From: Mesorhabditis belari
Taxonomy: Eukaryota; Nematoda; Chromadorea; Rhabditida; Rhabditidae
DNA: 64,000 nt
Assembly (NCBI GenBank): GCA_958450365.1
Contig: CAUEEP010000758.1
Span: 881,565-945,564, forward strand
Direction: 5' to 3'
Part shown: piece by piece, positions 36,139 to 48,709 of the stretch
How positions within the stretch are numbered: position 1 is the stretch's first letter
How the letters are laid out: each line of letters begins with the position of its first letter
Notes under the pieces: model-generated
The model's input: only the letters and a program-made list of their open reading frames with translations
Databases searched by the model: none
Told to the model about the DNA's origin: nothing
Made by a program: the position numbers and the translations under genes

Positions 36139-37363
36139 GCACACAGCTAGAAAAGATTTACTTGTCAATGGCTTTTACATTCCAAAACTGATTCCCCTCC
36201 TACAGATATCTTTCCTGCACTTTCCACATGTTTTCATTCAGAAATATAAAAATCGTTTTATTTCACAATTCATATCGACGAAAATAAGAGGAAAATTGTG
36301 TATTGGAGGCAATATTTGGCAGAAAAGAGAAATTTCTTTTGTGTGATTTGTACGAGTGAAATCAGGGTAAGATCAGTAGAAAAAACGGGTAACATAAAAA
36401 CCACGACAAAGCTCTAAATGAACACCAATCAATCATATCATCGCAATTCCAATAAAAGTGAACATCAAGAAAGAAGAATTCGAGAACCTAAGAGTGTAGT
36501 GCCAAATGATTCAACCTAACACGAAAAATGAAGGATACACCATCATTATGCAAAATAATAATACGATTTTATGTTGGCAGTTGGCAGTTTAACGATTTTA
36601 TATGCTGTACATAGAATTATGCAAGGAGAAAACAACCAAAACGGAGAAGGGGGAAATAACTTATATCGTCACTAACGGCAAAAACTTTTGGTGACACATC
36701 TTGTAGCGGTTGAATTTCACTCAAGAAAATTGCTTATGAACTATAAGTTTGGTGCAAAATGTAACCACGTTCGTTTTCCCAACATGACACAATCAAACTT
36801 CGTTTTTGAGAACCTGTGGGTCTGCAAGCTGAAAACTGAATAACTTGCGGTCATCCGATGTTTAACTAGTTTCTTTTTAACCCTTGACTTGAGAAAACCC
36901 AAGACTCTAGACTTTCCGCTTACAAACCCCCTACTTCAGAGATTTCAAAAACAAACCCGTGATTGAATCACTTTGAGAATCAAAAGCCTAATCATAATTT
37001 AAGGGCAACAACCATCGCAAAAATGAGTAATCATTATCATCGCTTGGGAAAAAATAAAGTGTGAGAAACGATGATAAAGCTCGAGAAAGAATGACGAAGT
37101 GATTGAAAGACAATTTGAAACAAACACGTCTTTAAGTGCGATGAGATGCTCAAAATGAAGAGAGGAAAAGACTTTAAGAGTCAGAAAATTTTGTGTATGA
37201 AATCGCAAAATTGAAAATTGATAATCGTTCGATAAGGAAAACAAATATTCTAAAAGGAAACATTAATAATTTCAGAGAAAGCACGTTTGCCAAGTGAAAA
37301 AAAAGTATATGGAAGATGTGTGCCTAATTTGGTGATGAGCCAAAAAAAGCAGGGGTTTGCCAA
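36139..37363. other. intergenic between two minus-strand genes
   Basis: 1.2 kb, AT-rich, presumably the MVD promoter and the RhoGAP 3' UTR. Too wide for a standard nematode operon gap. No gene or repeat recognised. Confidence 0.5.
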
Positions 37364-40300
37364 TTAGAACTTTGTGCTCATCTTCTTTTTAAGTGAACGC
37401 TTGCGACTTGGGGTACCACCGGAACTACCATTGGGAGAATCGACCAGGCAACGCTCACCTAATGAGTTTAATAAATACTACATCAAAATTTGAACTAAAC
37501 CTCCAAGTGATTGAGCATGAGTGACCCCTCTATTTACAACAGTCGCTGGTCGATCTTCGTTATCAAGAGAGCCACCGCCAAGTACCTAAAATTAAATGTA
37601 TTTTATAACACAAGTAAAATCCCGGACTCGGAAGTAAGCCTCAGATTTCATACTACGTTGATATCAATTCACTAACCGACGGATCTCGATTCGTCGGTCG
37701 GACATAATGAGTGCGCCAAGAGCGTCGGCGAATGACAGCCTGTGAACTAGAAGCTCCACCACCAGCGATGCTTTCTTCTTGCGCCTTTACAAGTGCAGCC
37801 TCCGGTGAAGCGACTGGCCATTGAGATTGTGGTGCCTCAATGAGAGAAGTGTTATATTTATCGTACAAGATTGTACCTGTTTCAACGATTTTTCTCTCTT
37901 CTCGGCAAATGGAACTCTTTCGGAAACATTTTGCGAACACGACGAAGCAGTTGAGCGGCAACTGATTAGCCTCTAAATCAAACGATAGAAATTTAAAAAC
38001 AAATCAATCTGTTAGTCACACAAAACCAAGGCAAACAAAGACCTTATCATCCCAAAACTTGATCAAATCCTGAAATTGCTCGTGTTGAATTTGCCGTGGT
38101 GAGTGATGTTTGATGCGGAAGCAACCGGGTGAATTGCACTTCGATGGTTCTTTATCTTCAAGTGATTGTATATTCAGTCGCTTTGGAACATTTCGACGGG
38201 TGAATGTCAGCTTGTTCTTCGACGTCGTTGACAAATCTTCATTCGAGGCGGTTTTTGTTGGATACGCAAAGGCACGAAGTTTACACTACAACACAAACAA
38301 GGTTTAATGGGTCAGCTTTCAAAACATAAAAATTATTTTTTAGTGCCACAAAAAAGCGCAACATCACCCCAACATAAATTTTCTGGCTTTAGGTGTTGAA
38401 AATCAGAGCCCGGTGCGCAACATCAACTTAACATCAACTTGGCTTTGGCTTCATACTTTGGCCAATTTAACGTTAAATCAATGTTGTCGAACCGAGTTCG
38501 ATAGTATTTTCATGTTAGAAGTTACAGCAAAACTCAACTACAACAAAATATAGATAAAAATTCTCATGAAACTACCTTAGTCGGCGAGACTTCCTTTTCT
38601 TTTGTCGTCAACGTTGGGACACTCGTTTCTTCAACACTTTCTTCAATCTTGACCGCAGTAGTTTGGCTATGTGAGCATGCTTCCTCCCTTCTCCATGCAA
38701 CACCATTTCGGGAAAGGTTAGGAGAAAGAAACCTAAAAGATCTACTTAGACCAAAGTAAAATTGGAAAATTTCATGGGCAAACAAATCGTTTAAAGTAGG
38801 TGGATGGCTAGTTGATATGAACAAAGATCGAAATGAGAAGGGCGTGTAAATGTGGAACCAAGTTCAAAAATTAGCTTATAACTGTCAACTAGCCATCAGA
38901 ATATCTAAATAAATTAAATCTTCCGCACCATTGACTTCGGCTTTCCATGCGTCGTGCTTGCATCTCGTGAACCGAGTCGAGGATTGAAAGAGAACGAGTT
39001 GAATCTCCGTGAGCAGAGATCAGCGATGAAGGACTCACTGGACAAAGTTCAGCTTCAGCCGAGGCCGAGAGAACCTAAAGAGACGTATTCAAGAATTGTA
39101 ATGGAAGACATGAAACTATAAAAGTTCATAACTTTATTTACTATTTTACTCTCTACAAAGTTTCACTATATAATAAATTTATACCTCTCCAACTGAGCAG
39201 CTCAATCGATTGCTTAATCGTTGATTCATTGGTTGTTTGAGAATTCGATCCAGTGCTGCAGCAAGAGGTTCCTTTGTGGTGCAAGTCAATTCTGGACATG
39301 TTGGCAAAGGGGGCATCGTTCTAGAAGTACCAGGCCTAAAACTTAAAAGTTAGCATGTTCATTGCAAAAATAAGAAAAAGTTCTAAATTTCAACTCGCCT
39401 TTCATTTTCATCGGTGATTTCAATGCTAAGTGGTTCTTGCTCCCTTCTTTCCGATGATCCACTTGTTTCCGGCGCGACTAAAGAAACACAAATTCAATCC
39501 TTTCCTCCTTTCATGCCATGATGAATGGTATGTTTCGTAAAACATTTATTAAGGACAAATCTTGAAGTTCACGTCGCTCACAAATATAAAGAATTTGGAA
39601 AGTTTGAGGAAAGCAGGATCACAAAAACTGAATACATACAAGGAAAATGAGTAAAAGAGGGTACTTTTCTGTTTTTCTCCCACTATTCGGATAGCAAAAG
39701 TCTCCTATAAAGATTTAAAAAAAAATAAACATGTATTGCTTACCCTTAACAAAAGTATCCTTTTGTAAAATTGAGTCTTTAAATTAATCGTAATTTATCT
39801 GTTCTTATTTTCGGGAGTGGGACTGAAAAGTACCAATAAAAAATCATTGGGATTGTTTAGGGATACTCAGCAAGCATAGGGTTTCTTTGAAGTTCTGAAA
39901 ATGAAAGACGAATTTCAGAGCAATTGGGAAGAAGTCAAGCGCCAGATTAAGTTATGCTTGTTAAAAACAAATAAAAAAGTTGTTCTTTAAAAAGGTTATT
40001 TTCTGTGTCACCGCATAAATTTGTGCTGAAAAAAATGTAAAATAAAGTAAAAAATGTTTTAAGTTAATAAAAACTTGCAAAAACAAAACGTTTGGTTTTT
40101 GTGTAAGTGATCTAGACGCGCAATGTTTGTAATTAAAAAGTACGGGAATGTGGGACAGGGGTTCAAAGCGTTAAAATCATACCCGAGAAGATATTTCAAA
40201 AGCAGAATAAGTCAAACAACCAAAAAAGAACATAAAAAAACATTAAAGCTAGTTCAGGCGTCAAGGTAACACAACGTCACGTATAATCCCAAAAATCCCT

Positions 40301-43300
40301 GATATGTCTCAATGATATTATTAACCAACACACAGATGTACTGGGTTGATACAAAAGAGAACTTTTCTTAGATTTTTCATTTGAGAGCTGATAACTAACT
40401 GGTACTAAAATATCCACGGTAATTACCTTTTATGGTGCTAAGTAATATTTAACAATTAGATAGTCACGCTTAACTATAATGTGGAGTGCTTTAAAACATG
40501 AACCTTCTTATCTCTAAGCATAGCTAACACGGCAACAACGTTTAAACGTATCACTTTTGCATCAACCCAACCAAGGTAAGCTCACAAGAAAGAGAGAGAA
40601 AAACTACTGCTAGAAATCGCAGGAAACGCTATTCCGAATATCAGCGTCATGAGCGGCGTGCGATCGCAGCGAGGCAATCGCCAGCGGGGAAACGGCAGCC
40701 GCTTGAGCACAAGTGGTGACATCGGATGAGGGGACGATCACGTGGCGATGCAACGAGCCCCCACGCACCAATCGAATTTGGGCGGACGTGGAGGCCCCAC
40801 TTGTGCCCGGATCTTGGGACGAACCCTCAACTATGTGCAACGCCGTCATCGAATATGTTGTCCCACAATTTGTCGCCACAAAGCCTAGTGCAGCCGCCGA
40901 TGCCTCTCGCACATCTACAAACATGTACTTTTCATGGACCCTTTCTCTTTTTGTTCATTCAAGAGGTCACCTAGAAATTACCTTTTCGCCCAAACTTTTG
41001 CGCAACATTCGAAAAGTGCAAAAAGAGGATCATACATGCAAAAAGAAAAATAATCTAGAGAAACGAAGCCAATCCAAGAGAAAATAAAAGAGCTCTCAAA
41101 AATAGGTGTGGGGAGGTACGATGGATGTGGGTGAGGAATCACTAAGCGTTTCAAATACCAATCCAAAAATTTCGAGATCATTCAGTGAACGGATCCCAAA
41201 GCAGCCGCTCGATACGCACCACTGACAATATCGGGTGGATAGTCGCCCTCGCCAACTGAAAGATTTGTTGCGACAGTTTTCACCAAGAAACAAACACAAA
41301 TTGGCGGGGGAAAGCCGGACAGAATGAAACCAAATATTAGGAATACAACTGAAAGATTGCATGCATGAGAGGGGCACATGCTTCCAATTAAGCAGAACAG
41401 CTCACACACGACAGATACAGGTTGACCTTAGGAACAGTGACTTTTGCAATTGTATGTTTCCTCTTGGTTCGTGTTGGTCACTGTCCCTAGGAATGGAAAA
41501 ATCGAAGGCTCGACGAAAGAAATACACAAAAGTTAAGGCTTCTTTGAAAGCGACAGGATAAGGGAATGCAAGAGATAATGCCGTGATATTAATTAGCCAA
41601 TTTCAATAATATCATCGTGCCAGTATAATTAGTTACTGTTTTCGTTATTAGCGAAAATGAATGTGTACCTTCAGTTGGCCTAGTTATTCGGAAAGATTGA
41701 AAGTGAATCGAGTAGAGATTTTAGGGAAGAAATTGCCAGGAAATTTTGAGAAATCACTTTTGCAAATCAAGTCCAGTTTCAAAATTTCCAAGCAATCAAG
41801 AATTATAGAGTTGATTTGAAAGCATAAATAGTGAGGCACGTGAACTTCAATCAAAGCGCTTGATTTATGTGTGGCGCTTGTTTTAACACTAACATTAAAA
41901 ATATTAGTCATTGTTAATACTATCTTAAGCTTTTTTCATATTAGCAAAGCTTGCTAGGTTAACAAGCAGTTACACAAAAGAATTTAGTATGCGTCCAAGT
42001 TTGTTAAACTTGATGCAAACATTCTTTTGACATTTGAGAGCAAGCGGTTAAGCATGAACTCAGGTTAAAAAACCAACTTGATGGATATTGAAAATTGAAG
42101 ATCCACGCGGTATTTTGATCGTATCGCAACGTCCGTCCGGTGATTCGAGCATAGAACTCGTAACATTCCCTGAAATTTGAAAGTTTACTTTCAAACTTTA
42201 TGTGATCAACATTAAGTTAGCAATAACGTGGTCATTAAATACCTGGGAAAAAGTGTCGTGTGCCCAAAAGATTTAATAATGTTTGAGACAACTTGTGAGG
42301 CAAGTTTGAAGCGTTCAACATCTTCGACTTTCACCTAAATCACAAATATCATCAAAATCTATTATCGATCTAAACTTTTTGGCCCTCATGAATACAACTG
42401 TGAAACAATGATGGAGCCACCGAGATTCCAATAGCTTCGGGGGTCATCTAGAAAAAGGTGAGTTCTTAAATTTCTTGCCGATTAGCTTACTTTAGTCCCG
42501 AATTCCGCAGCACCATCAGCGACCATTCGGAAAGTTCCAAAAAGAAGCACCAACAAATGTTGAGAAGGCAATGGAAGTCGAGAAAAGATACTAAATGAAG
42601 AATTGGACACTTTGTATAGATAACTAAGTTCTAACTAGTTCTATTGTGAAAAAACGCAACTTACTTGCAAAATACTTGTCGCTGCTTATCCGGGTCAGCA
42701 TTGCTAACACTATTGAACAACAATTGCTCATTTTCTATACCGAAAATCCCGCCAGGCAGTTTCGACAAGAATTTCTAAATTAAAAATTGGTGTAAATTGC
42801 TAGGACAACACTACCTTAATCACACTAGCTGCTGTATAAACTGAGAAGTTAGCAATATTTACAAGACGACCATGTTGCATGATATGCGATAGCTTTCGCA
42901 CCTAAATTAGGACAAATTAGAGTTGTAAAAAACAAAAAAAAATTACTTGAGCCTGGTTGCCCGGCGCTCTCCATATATCTTTCTTCAACGGTCCCTCCTT
43001 GTTGACCTAGAAACAAAGACATTTAGAATGCAAAAAGGCGAGTAAACGTACCTTGAGCAATAGAACCAGCAAGGTCGCTGGAATGTCGTGACTAAACGCC
43101 TCATTGATAGGAACTCCAAATTTCACTCTAAAACACAGGTTTTATTTTGGAAAGAGTGGTAAAAGGCAAAATCGTTTGGTACTAACCGGTTTTATCCCAT
43201 ACCTGTAGAAATATCTAACGATTGCAAGTTTTAACCATGCAAAGCAGTAGTGTTAAAATGAAATAGATTTTTGATCAGGTATAGACGGATAGGGTGCTAT

Positions 43301-43792
43301 AGTAGTTGGGGGGTGGGGTAAAAATTTTTCCGCCAAATGAACTGATTTTTTGCACCCAGGGGTTTTTGACTATGCTGAATCGATTGGTGATGGCTTCACA
43401 CAACATTTCGCAACTTTTAACAACATTCAAGGCTACTTACGGATCAAACTGCGGTCATTGGAGAAACGAGTTTCGACCTGTCAGGAAAGTTCTATAAAAG
43501 GCCATCCTCATTGGTAACTTGTTGACCTTTTGTCGTTTTGTTGCTATTTGTTATAAAAATTGTTAAAAATTCTGAATGTGTGAAACCATCACCAATCGAT
43601 TCAGCATAGTCAAAAACCCCTGGGTGCAAAAAAATCAGTTCATTTGACGAAACCCCCGCCCAACTACTATAGCCCCGACGGATAGTACCCTCAATTAAAA
43701 AAAACAAACTTTTCAATACGGCCGCGGTATCTCTGGTGAACATCATCAGAATTTCCGCAGAGCACCATCCCATAGCTAGCCACTACGGTCAT
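37364..43792 (-). CDS. RhoGAP-domain protein, long form
   Basis: Exons 43710-43792, 43052-43127, 42947-43006, 42815-42901, 42665-42774, 42491-42590, 42376-42447, 42243-42334, 42078-42169, 41220-41255, 39399-39477, 39185-39335, 38929-39074, 38576-38732, 38043-38285, 37877-37972, 37677-37835, 37501-37585 and 37364-37458. They give 672 aa in one frame. It stimulates GTP hydrolysis by Rho-family GTPases. The domain (about residues 28-200) reads FGVPINEAFSHDIPATLLVL, KKDIWRAPGN (arginine finger), FLSKLPGGIF, RLPLPSQHLLVLLFG and MTPEAIGISVAPSLFH. The tail is Ser/Thr/Pro-rich with basic patches and no further domain. The start was chosen because CTTTAG lies 6 bases before this ATG (trans-splice-like) and the frame closes upstream. 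The 39399 donor is GC (AAAG|GCGAGT). The 41-base intron at 37836-37876 is inferred from phase. Subfamily (ARHGAP20-like by the motif near the arginine) not certain. Confidence 0.82.
40610..40914 (-). CDS. alternative terminal exon of the RhoGAP gene
   Basis: A 101-codon open frame follows an acceptor (TTTGTAG) and is in phase with the 41220 donor, giving a 370-aa short form ending ...RNSVSCDF. It has higher GC and is Ala/Ser/Thr-rich. The downstream exon 39399-39477 is in phase with the same donor, so the two would be mutually exclusive 3' ends. The exon has no in-phase donor to join the rest. It could instead be a spurious open frame in a large intron. Confidence 0.5.
43291..43679. mobile_element. 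foldback element in RhoGAP intron 1
   Basis: Arms of about 120 bp (43291-43410 and 43555-43679) share GCTATAGTAGTTGGG ends and TTTTGCACCCAGGGGTTTTT inside. The core has no open frame. Confidence 0.8.
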
Positions 43793-45635
43793 ATCCCGCT
43801 AAAGTTAGAAAATATAATAAGAATGCGTCTATAACGGATTTTCCTCAAAATGATACTACTATTCCCGGAGAAAAATCGATTTCTCACATAAGTGACTCAG
43901 AAAACTGGCTAGACGTATTTTATGGGTCAGGTAATCGGAAACGGTTTTGCCTAGTTTATTTGCTCATCACAGAGAAGTGACCACAAAAAACTTACTCACC
44001 TATTGCCTGAAGGCAAAATAGAAGTCTTGAAGATTTCCAATCCTCAAGTTGATTCCAGTCGAATTCCCCCAACAAATCTAAACAATTATATGTGGGGTTT
44101 TTTTTAAATAAAAATCGGGCAACGAATTCATTTGTGCGATTTATCATCGAAATGAAAATGGAGAAGGGGTGAGAGAAAGTGAACAATCGATTATGAGAGA
44201 TGAAAATGATAAGATGAGCAAACACGAAAAAGGAAAATTGAATAGAAGAGAATCATGTAAAGAAAACGAGTCGAAGACATGTCCTATTGAGCGGTATACG
44301 GGAGGAGAACGCATAGAAATCCCGGAATTCGTTTGCTTCCGGTTTTTAAGGCAAAAGAAAAATAGAACAACTTCGAGAAGCGGGAAATATTTGTAAAGAT
44401 TCTATAAGTATAGTTTCTGAGAAAGAATCGCTATTCCGGCAACGAAAAGAATTTTATTTTCAAAAGCACACTAAAGTAACAATTTTAACTGAATTAAACT
44501 GTACAACTAATCAATTGAGTATCTATTAATTGTTGGCAAAAAAAAGATTTAACCGGAATTCGCGACGTGCTTTTTTTTTTCTTTGTTTTGGCGAGGCTGA
44601 TAGGCTCGAGATCGAAGTAAACAACGTTATCTGGTCGAGAGCGCCCGATTCGATGAGTATTGCAATCGGGAACACTAAATAGAAAAAAGCGCGCGGCAGC
44701 GGATGGATGTGTACAAGTGTGTGGGGGAAGAAAGCGCGCCCGGTAGTCGTATCGATTTTGCATAAGTTAAGCAAAAATAAGCGACTAAAACGCGAGCCGA
44801 AGCGAGGATGCATTGCACGCTTCAAATGCAGCACAGAGAAAGAGAAAAGAGAGGCGGGCGTGTGTGTGTGTGTGGGGAGAAGAAAGGGCGCTATAGGGGA
44901 AGAGGAAGAGAGCGCGGCTCCCCGCAGCCCGCAATCGACCCGTCCCTCTGAATGGAGCTCTTTGCATCTCTGTGTCTCCCACTAATGTACAATTCCTTCT
45001 TTCAGTCTACCCCCTCCTCGGCTCTCTATATGGAAATATGCACATGGAGAGTCTCCCGCCCCGTCCGTGCACCACCACTATTCTCACTTAAATACGACTT
45101 ACCGATAGTCGTGGAGAAATGAATGTGTGAGAAATCTTACCAGCATGAAAAGAGAAATTTGTAATGATCGACGAAGAAATGTGAAAGAGAAAAATTAGTC
45201 ATTGAGTTTTCTCAAACAAAAATGCAGTGAAATTTATGGATTAGGGTTTTATAGGCTTAGAGCTGAAACGGGATCTAGAAAGGACGCTGGATTAAGGAAT
45301 TTTTTGGTGGCCAAATAGGAGCGGCGTGGATAATGAAAATTTGTTTGAGAAAAGTGAAAAGGTGAAGAAAACTTGTTAACAATTGCGTTGGGGATGTGTG
45401 GAAATGGGGAATTTTTATAGAAGCTTTTGATCTTAAAAAGATAACATTTGCCTCTAAACTAAAAAAGGTGATGTTTTTGTTTAGAATGACCATGAGCAAT
45501 TGATTGCCCCCGATAAAATGCGACTGAGAACATTTTTGAGATTTGGGGAGGAAATATACCCTTGATAAAGGCTATTTTGTGACTTCGATTTAACTTTTGT
45601 TTTCATATTTTAAATCATCTTCAATTTTACTTTAG
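43793..45635. promoter_or_regulatory. divergent intergenic region with a GC-rich segment
   Basis: Separates the RhoGAP gene (-) from the membrane-protein gene (+). The part 44570-45110 is clearly richer in G+C and CG dinucleotides than the surroundings (GCGCGCGGCAGC, GAAAGCGCGCCCGG) and contains a GTGTGTGT run. This is the best candidate for a shared promoter. A splice-bounded open segment at 44000-44077 cannot be joined in frame to exon 1. No other feature seen. Confidence 0.4.
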
Positions 45636-47504
45636 ATGAAGGCTCCACTCCTCGTTTGCGCAATGGGAGTGCTCATCGGAGCGTTGAGCGCTGCAAACGA
45701 TACTTGTGAGATGCGGCACTTGCTGGGAACATATCAATTCGCGATTTTTGGATCTCAGGTAAATATTATTCTTTTGCAAATACATTTATCTAGTTCAGGC
45801 TTGTCAACGAGCCATAGAAGTCTACCCAGGCGATGACGGGTATTGTCCAAAGACGCTCAAACATATTTGGTATGTTTTTATACAAATAAATAGTAAATAA
45901 ACTAAAGATAGTAAGCACATATAGTTAGAGCTGCTTGACTTAAGCTGTCTATATGACTTATTTAAAGTGTCCTCTTTAGGAAAAACAGTGGCATATGCGA
46001 GATGACTAATGCAAAGGGACATTTGATGCGAGACGTCCATGGGAGGAGGCCGCCACAGATTTTATATGTTGCACAAGTTGGGTTTTTTTTTACTTCACCT
46101 AAGCAGAATCTTTAGGGAGCAAAACTTCAAGGAAAGGGGCATCTGTACATCGACACAATTGATTGGCCATCAAAGGTAATAGGTTTTGTGATGATTTATC
46201 TTTTCTGATTTTAGACAAGCAATGCTTCTAGCTATCTGCTGCCTGAAATTAAGAGGGGCCAGCTGAATGACGCCGTTTTCAACAACTATGCCACTGATAA
46301 TGTGGTATGTTTTTGGAGCTGGCGATCAGATAATTTTGTTGACATTACAGAAGCACAGTATTTTTGATACTCGAAATCAATTCCTCTATATTATCACTCA
46401 TTCTCACTTTGTGGCGTCGTATTTTGTGCAAGGCTCTTTGAAGAAGGGGTAAGTTACTTTTGATCTCGATATTAATTTTATGCTTACTCGATTAAAATAA
46501 CTCATTTAGCACTCTTTTCCCACATCTTTTGTCCCACCATGCTCATGAAGCCCTCCAGACGCGAGACAATTACTTGGCCGACCCTTATGCACATACAGTA
46601 AATGACTAAACTGGCTTAAGCATCGATTTTGCAAATTTTAGCTATATTACACAGAACGCCGGCGAGAAGGTGGTCTGGATTTGTATGTGATGCCAATGGA
46701 AGATTTTCTTCACTCGTTGTTTAATGGTGTTGCTGGGAAATATGTGACTTCTTTCCCTGAAAATAGGTAATTTTGTAAAAGTTGCTTAAGTATTGTTTTT
46801 AGGAAGCTAATCTCTGTCTCGGATGGAGTTTTGGTGAGCCGTTTGAAGGAAAATATGACCACAATGTTCAGGTTTTTTTTAGAGAATCTTGTTTTTAATA
46901 AGATTTTATGTTTTAGAGATCTAAAAGTCAATGGAACGGATGTTTGCGCTTGTGAACATAACGCGTTTAGCGGGTTCGAAGCCAACTTTTTAATTCTCAG
47001 GTTAGTGCATTTTGTGAGACCGATCTTTAATTTTTTTAGAGACTGGGATTATTGCATGGCTCGCTACGGAATGGATCCTGAGTATTGTGAATTCGAGCGC
47101 AAAGAAGCCATCAAAAGTCTCGAAATTTCTAACGACAAGGTAAATCTTAATGTATTGAACAGTTAAATTTCGCTGTAGACTATCGCTAAATTGGAGATTG
47201 ACTGGCAAATTGTTCTTCTATGGATTCTCGTCGCTGCACTCACGATTGTGATAATGGTACGGTATTGGATTGTTTGTTTTATCGTTAACTTTTAGCTTCT
47301 CATCTTTTCCTTGACGCGCACCTTGCATTACCGCAACAAGTACGCTGATTCTCAAGAGAAATGCCAATTTTTGGTGCGTTTATTGAAAAATAAAAGTTGG
47401 TATCCATGTATATTTAGCAAGAACAGGCAGCTTCAGCAAACTACTTCCCAGGAAATGTCGGCTACGCATCGGAAATGGATGTGACTGTGGATCGCTACAA
47501 CTAA
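45636..47504 (+). CDS. unrecognised secreted/type I membrane protein
   Basis: Fourteen exons: 45636-45758, 45799-45869, 45980-46076, 46116-46175, 46215-46304, 46351-46448, 46510-46597, 46642-46766, 46803-46871, 46917-47000, 47040-47139, 47179-47256, 47296-47373 and 47418-47504. They give 415 aa, with phases consistent. TTTAG directly precedes the ATG (trans-splice site). A signal peptide (MKAPLLVCAMGVLIGALSA) is followed by a roughly 335-residue extracellular part with nine or more Cys and N-glycosylation sequons (NDT, NAS, NMT, NGT). One membrane helix follows (IVLLWILVAALTIVIMLLIF) and then a short cytoplasmic tail ending DRYN. I do not recognise the family. The last 48 coding bases and the 3' flank are duplicated at 55218. 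Confidence 0.85.
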
Positions 47505-48027
47505 AAGGAGCCTTTTTTAAAAAAATCTTTTGGTCCTTTCAAATCTACTTCTTGTTGATACTCTCAAATTCCCATTGCCGATTGTGCTGCTTACTCTATC
47601 CAATTGTTGTGATTTTTTGTTTGTCTTTTATTCTCGTTTTGCCGATTATTTGTGGCCTTAAGGGTATAGCAAAAACGTGTTTCATTTTTACGGGCATTGC
47701 CTGCCTCAAAAAAAGCCCTTTCGCTTGTCAAGATATTTTTTGCCCCCTTCTATTCCACGCTTTTTAAATTTATTCGCTCAGTTGCTTGTTTTGATAAGAA
47801 CATTTTTGCAATAGTTAGTCTACTAAGATTGTCCCAATTTTTTTTCATCCCATTTTTCTAATAAAAAGATTGTTATCTACTTGTTGTTCGTTGATATAAT
47901 TATTTTGGCATCATAAAAGTTTTTTTAAAGTCTTGATTGAGTTGGAATATGTATACATGTGAAGTTGTAAAGTTCAGCCATTGGCGTTCCCGATTTTACG
48001 TCGGACTTTGGATTGAACACACTTGAC

Positions 48028-48583
48028 TAGAGTGTGTTCCTTGCAGACAACGCGTTTTCTAACAAGCGCGCGCCAAGGATAAGCTACCGTAACCCTATGC
48101 TTTGCATCAGCAAATTTTTCAAAATGCAAATGTACATTAAAATCTTGCGCTCTTTTTTTCTAATACTCTTTCCCTAACTCTATTACTTTTTCCTTAACTC
48201 TATTACTCTTTCGCTAAAACTTAAAATTTTTTAAATGCTATTTAAAATTAAAGAAAACATTTAAAACGGGAAAAGTTAAGAAACACTATTAAAAAATGAT
48301 ATTATTTACGAATTTACCAGGGCTATTGTCTACATTTGCACTAGAACCATTCCAAAAAAAAATTCCACGCCCTAAAAAACCTAAATCCTTAAATAAAACT
48401 ATCCATTACTATATTTTAAGAAAAGTTTGCAAATTTTTTTCACGCGACCTTTATAGCTTTGCTTAAAAAGCGCACCTTTTAGAAAACGCGTTGTCGGAAG
48501 TCTTGTCGGATCAATTGTCTGACAAAAAAGTTGTCAATGAAAATTTGTCTGACAAATTGTCTGTCAACAAGGAGCACACTCTA
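48028..48583. mobile_element. hAT-like MITE with 8-bp target duplication
   Basis: Terminal repeats TAGAGTGTGTTCCTTG / CAAGGAGCACACTCTA (15 of 16 match) are flanked by the direct repeat CACTTGAC. Copy B of the duplication has CACTTGAC once and no insert, so this is a clean filled/empty pair. The 8-bp target duplication is typical of hAT. No coding capacity. Subterminal GACAA/TTGTC repeats are present. Confidence 0.9.
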
Positions 48584-48709
48584 CACTTGACCTTGTCTGC
48601 TGTGCAATTTCCGATAAGATATCATTTGGTGTGATATCGATCTGAAAACGGCATTCCTTTGTCGCGTGCGAATTCTACTTTAGTTTTAAATCTAATTCAT
48701 TTCTGAAGA

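Noticed and set aside
43198..43213. Tiny exon candidate between RhoGAP exons 1 and 2
   Set aside because: All three frames give stops in exon 2.
44000..44077. Splice-bounded segment upstream of RhoGAP exon 1
   Set aside because: Its end phase leads to a stop in the next exon, so it cannot be an upstream coding exon in this model.
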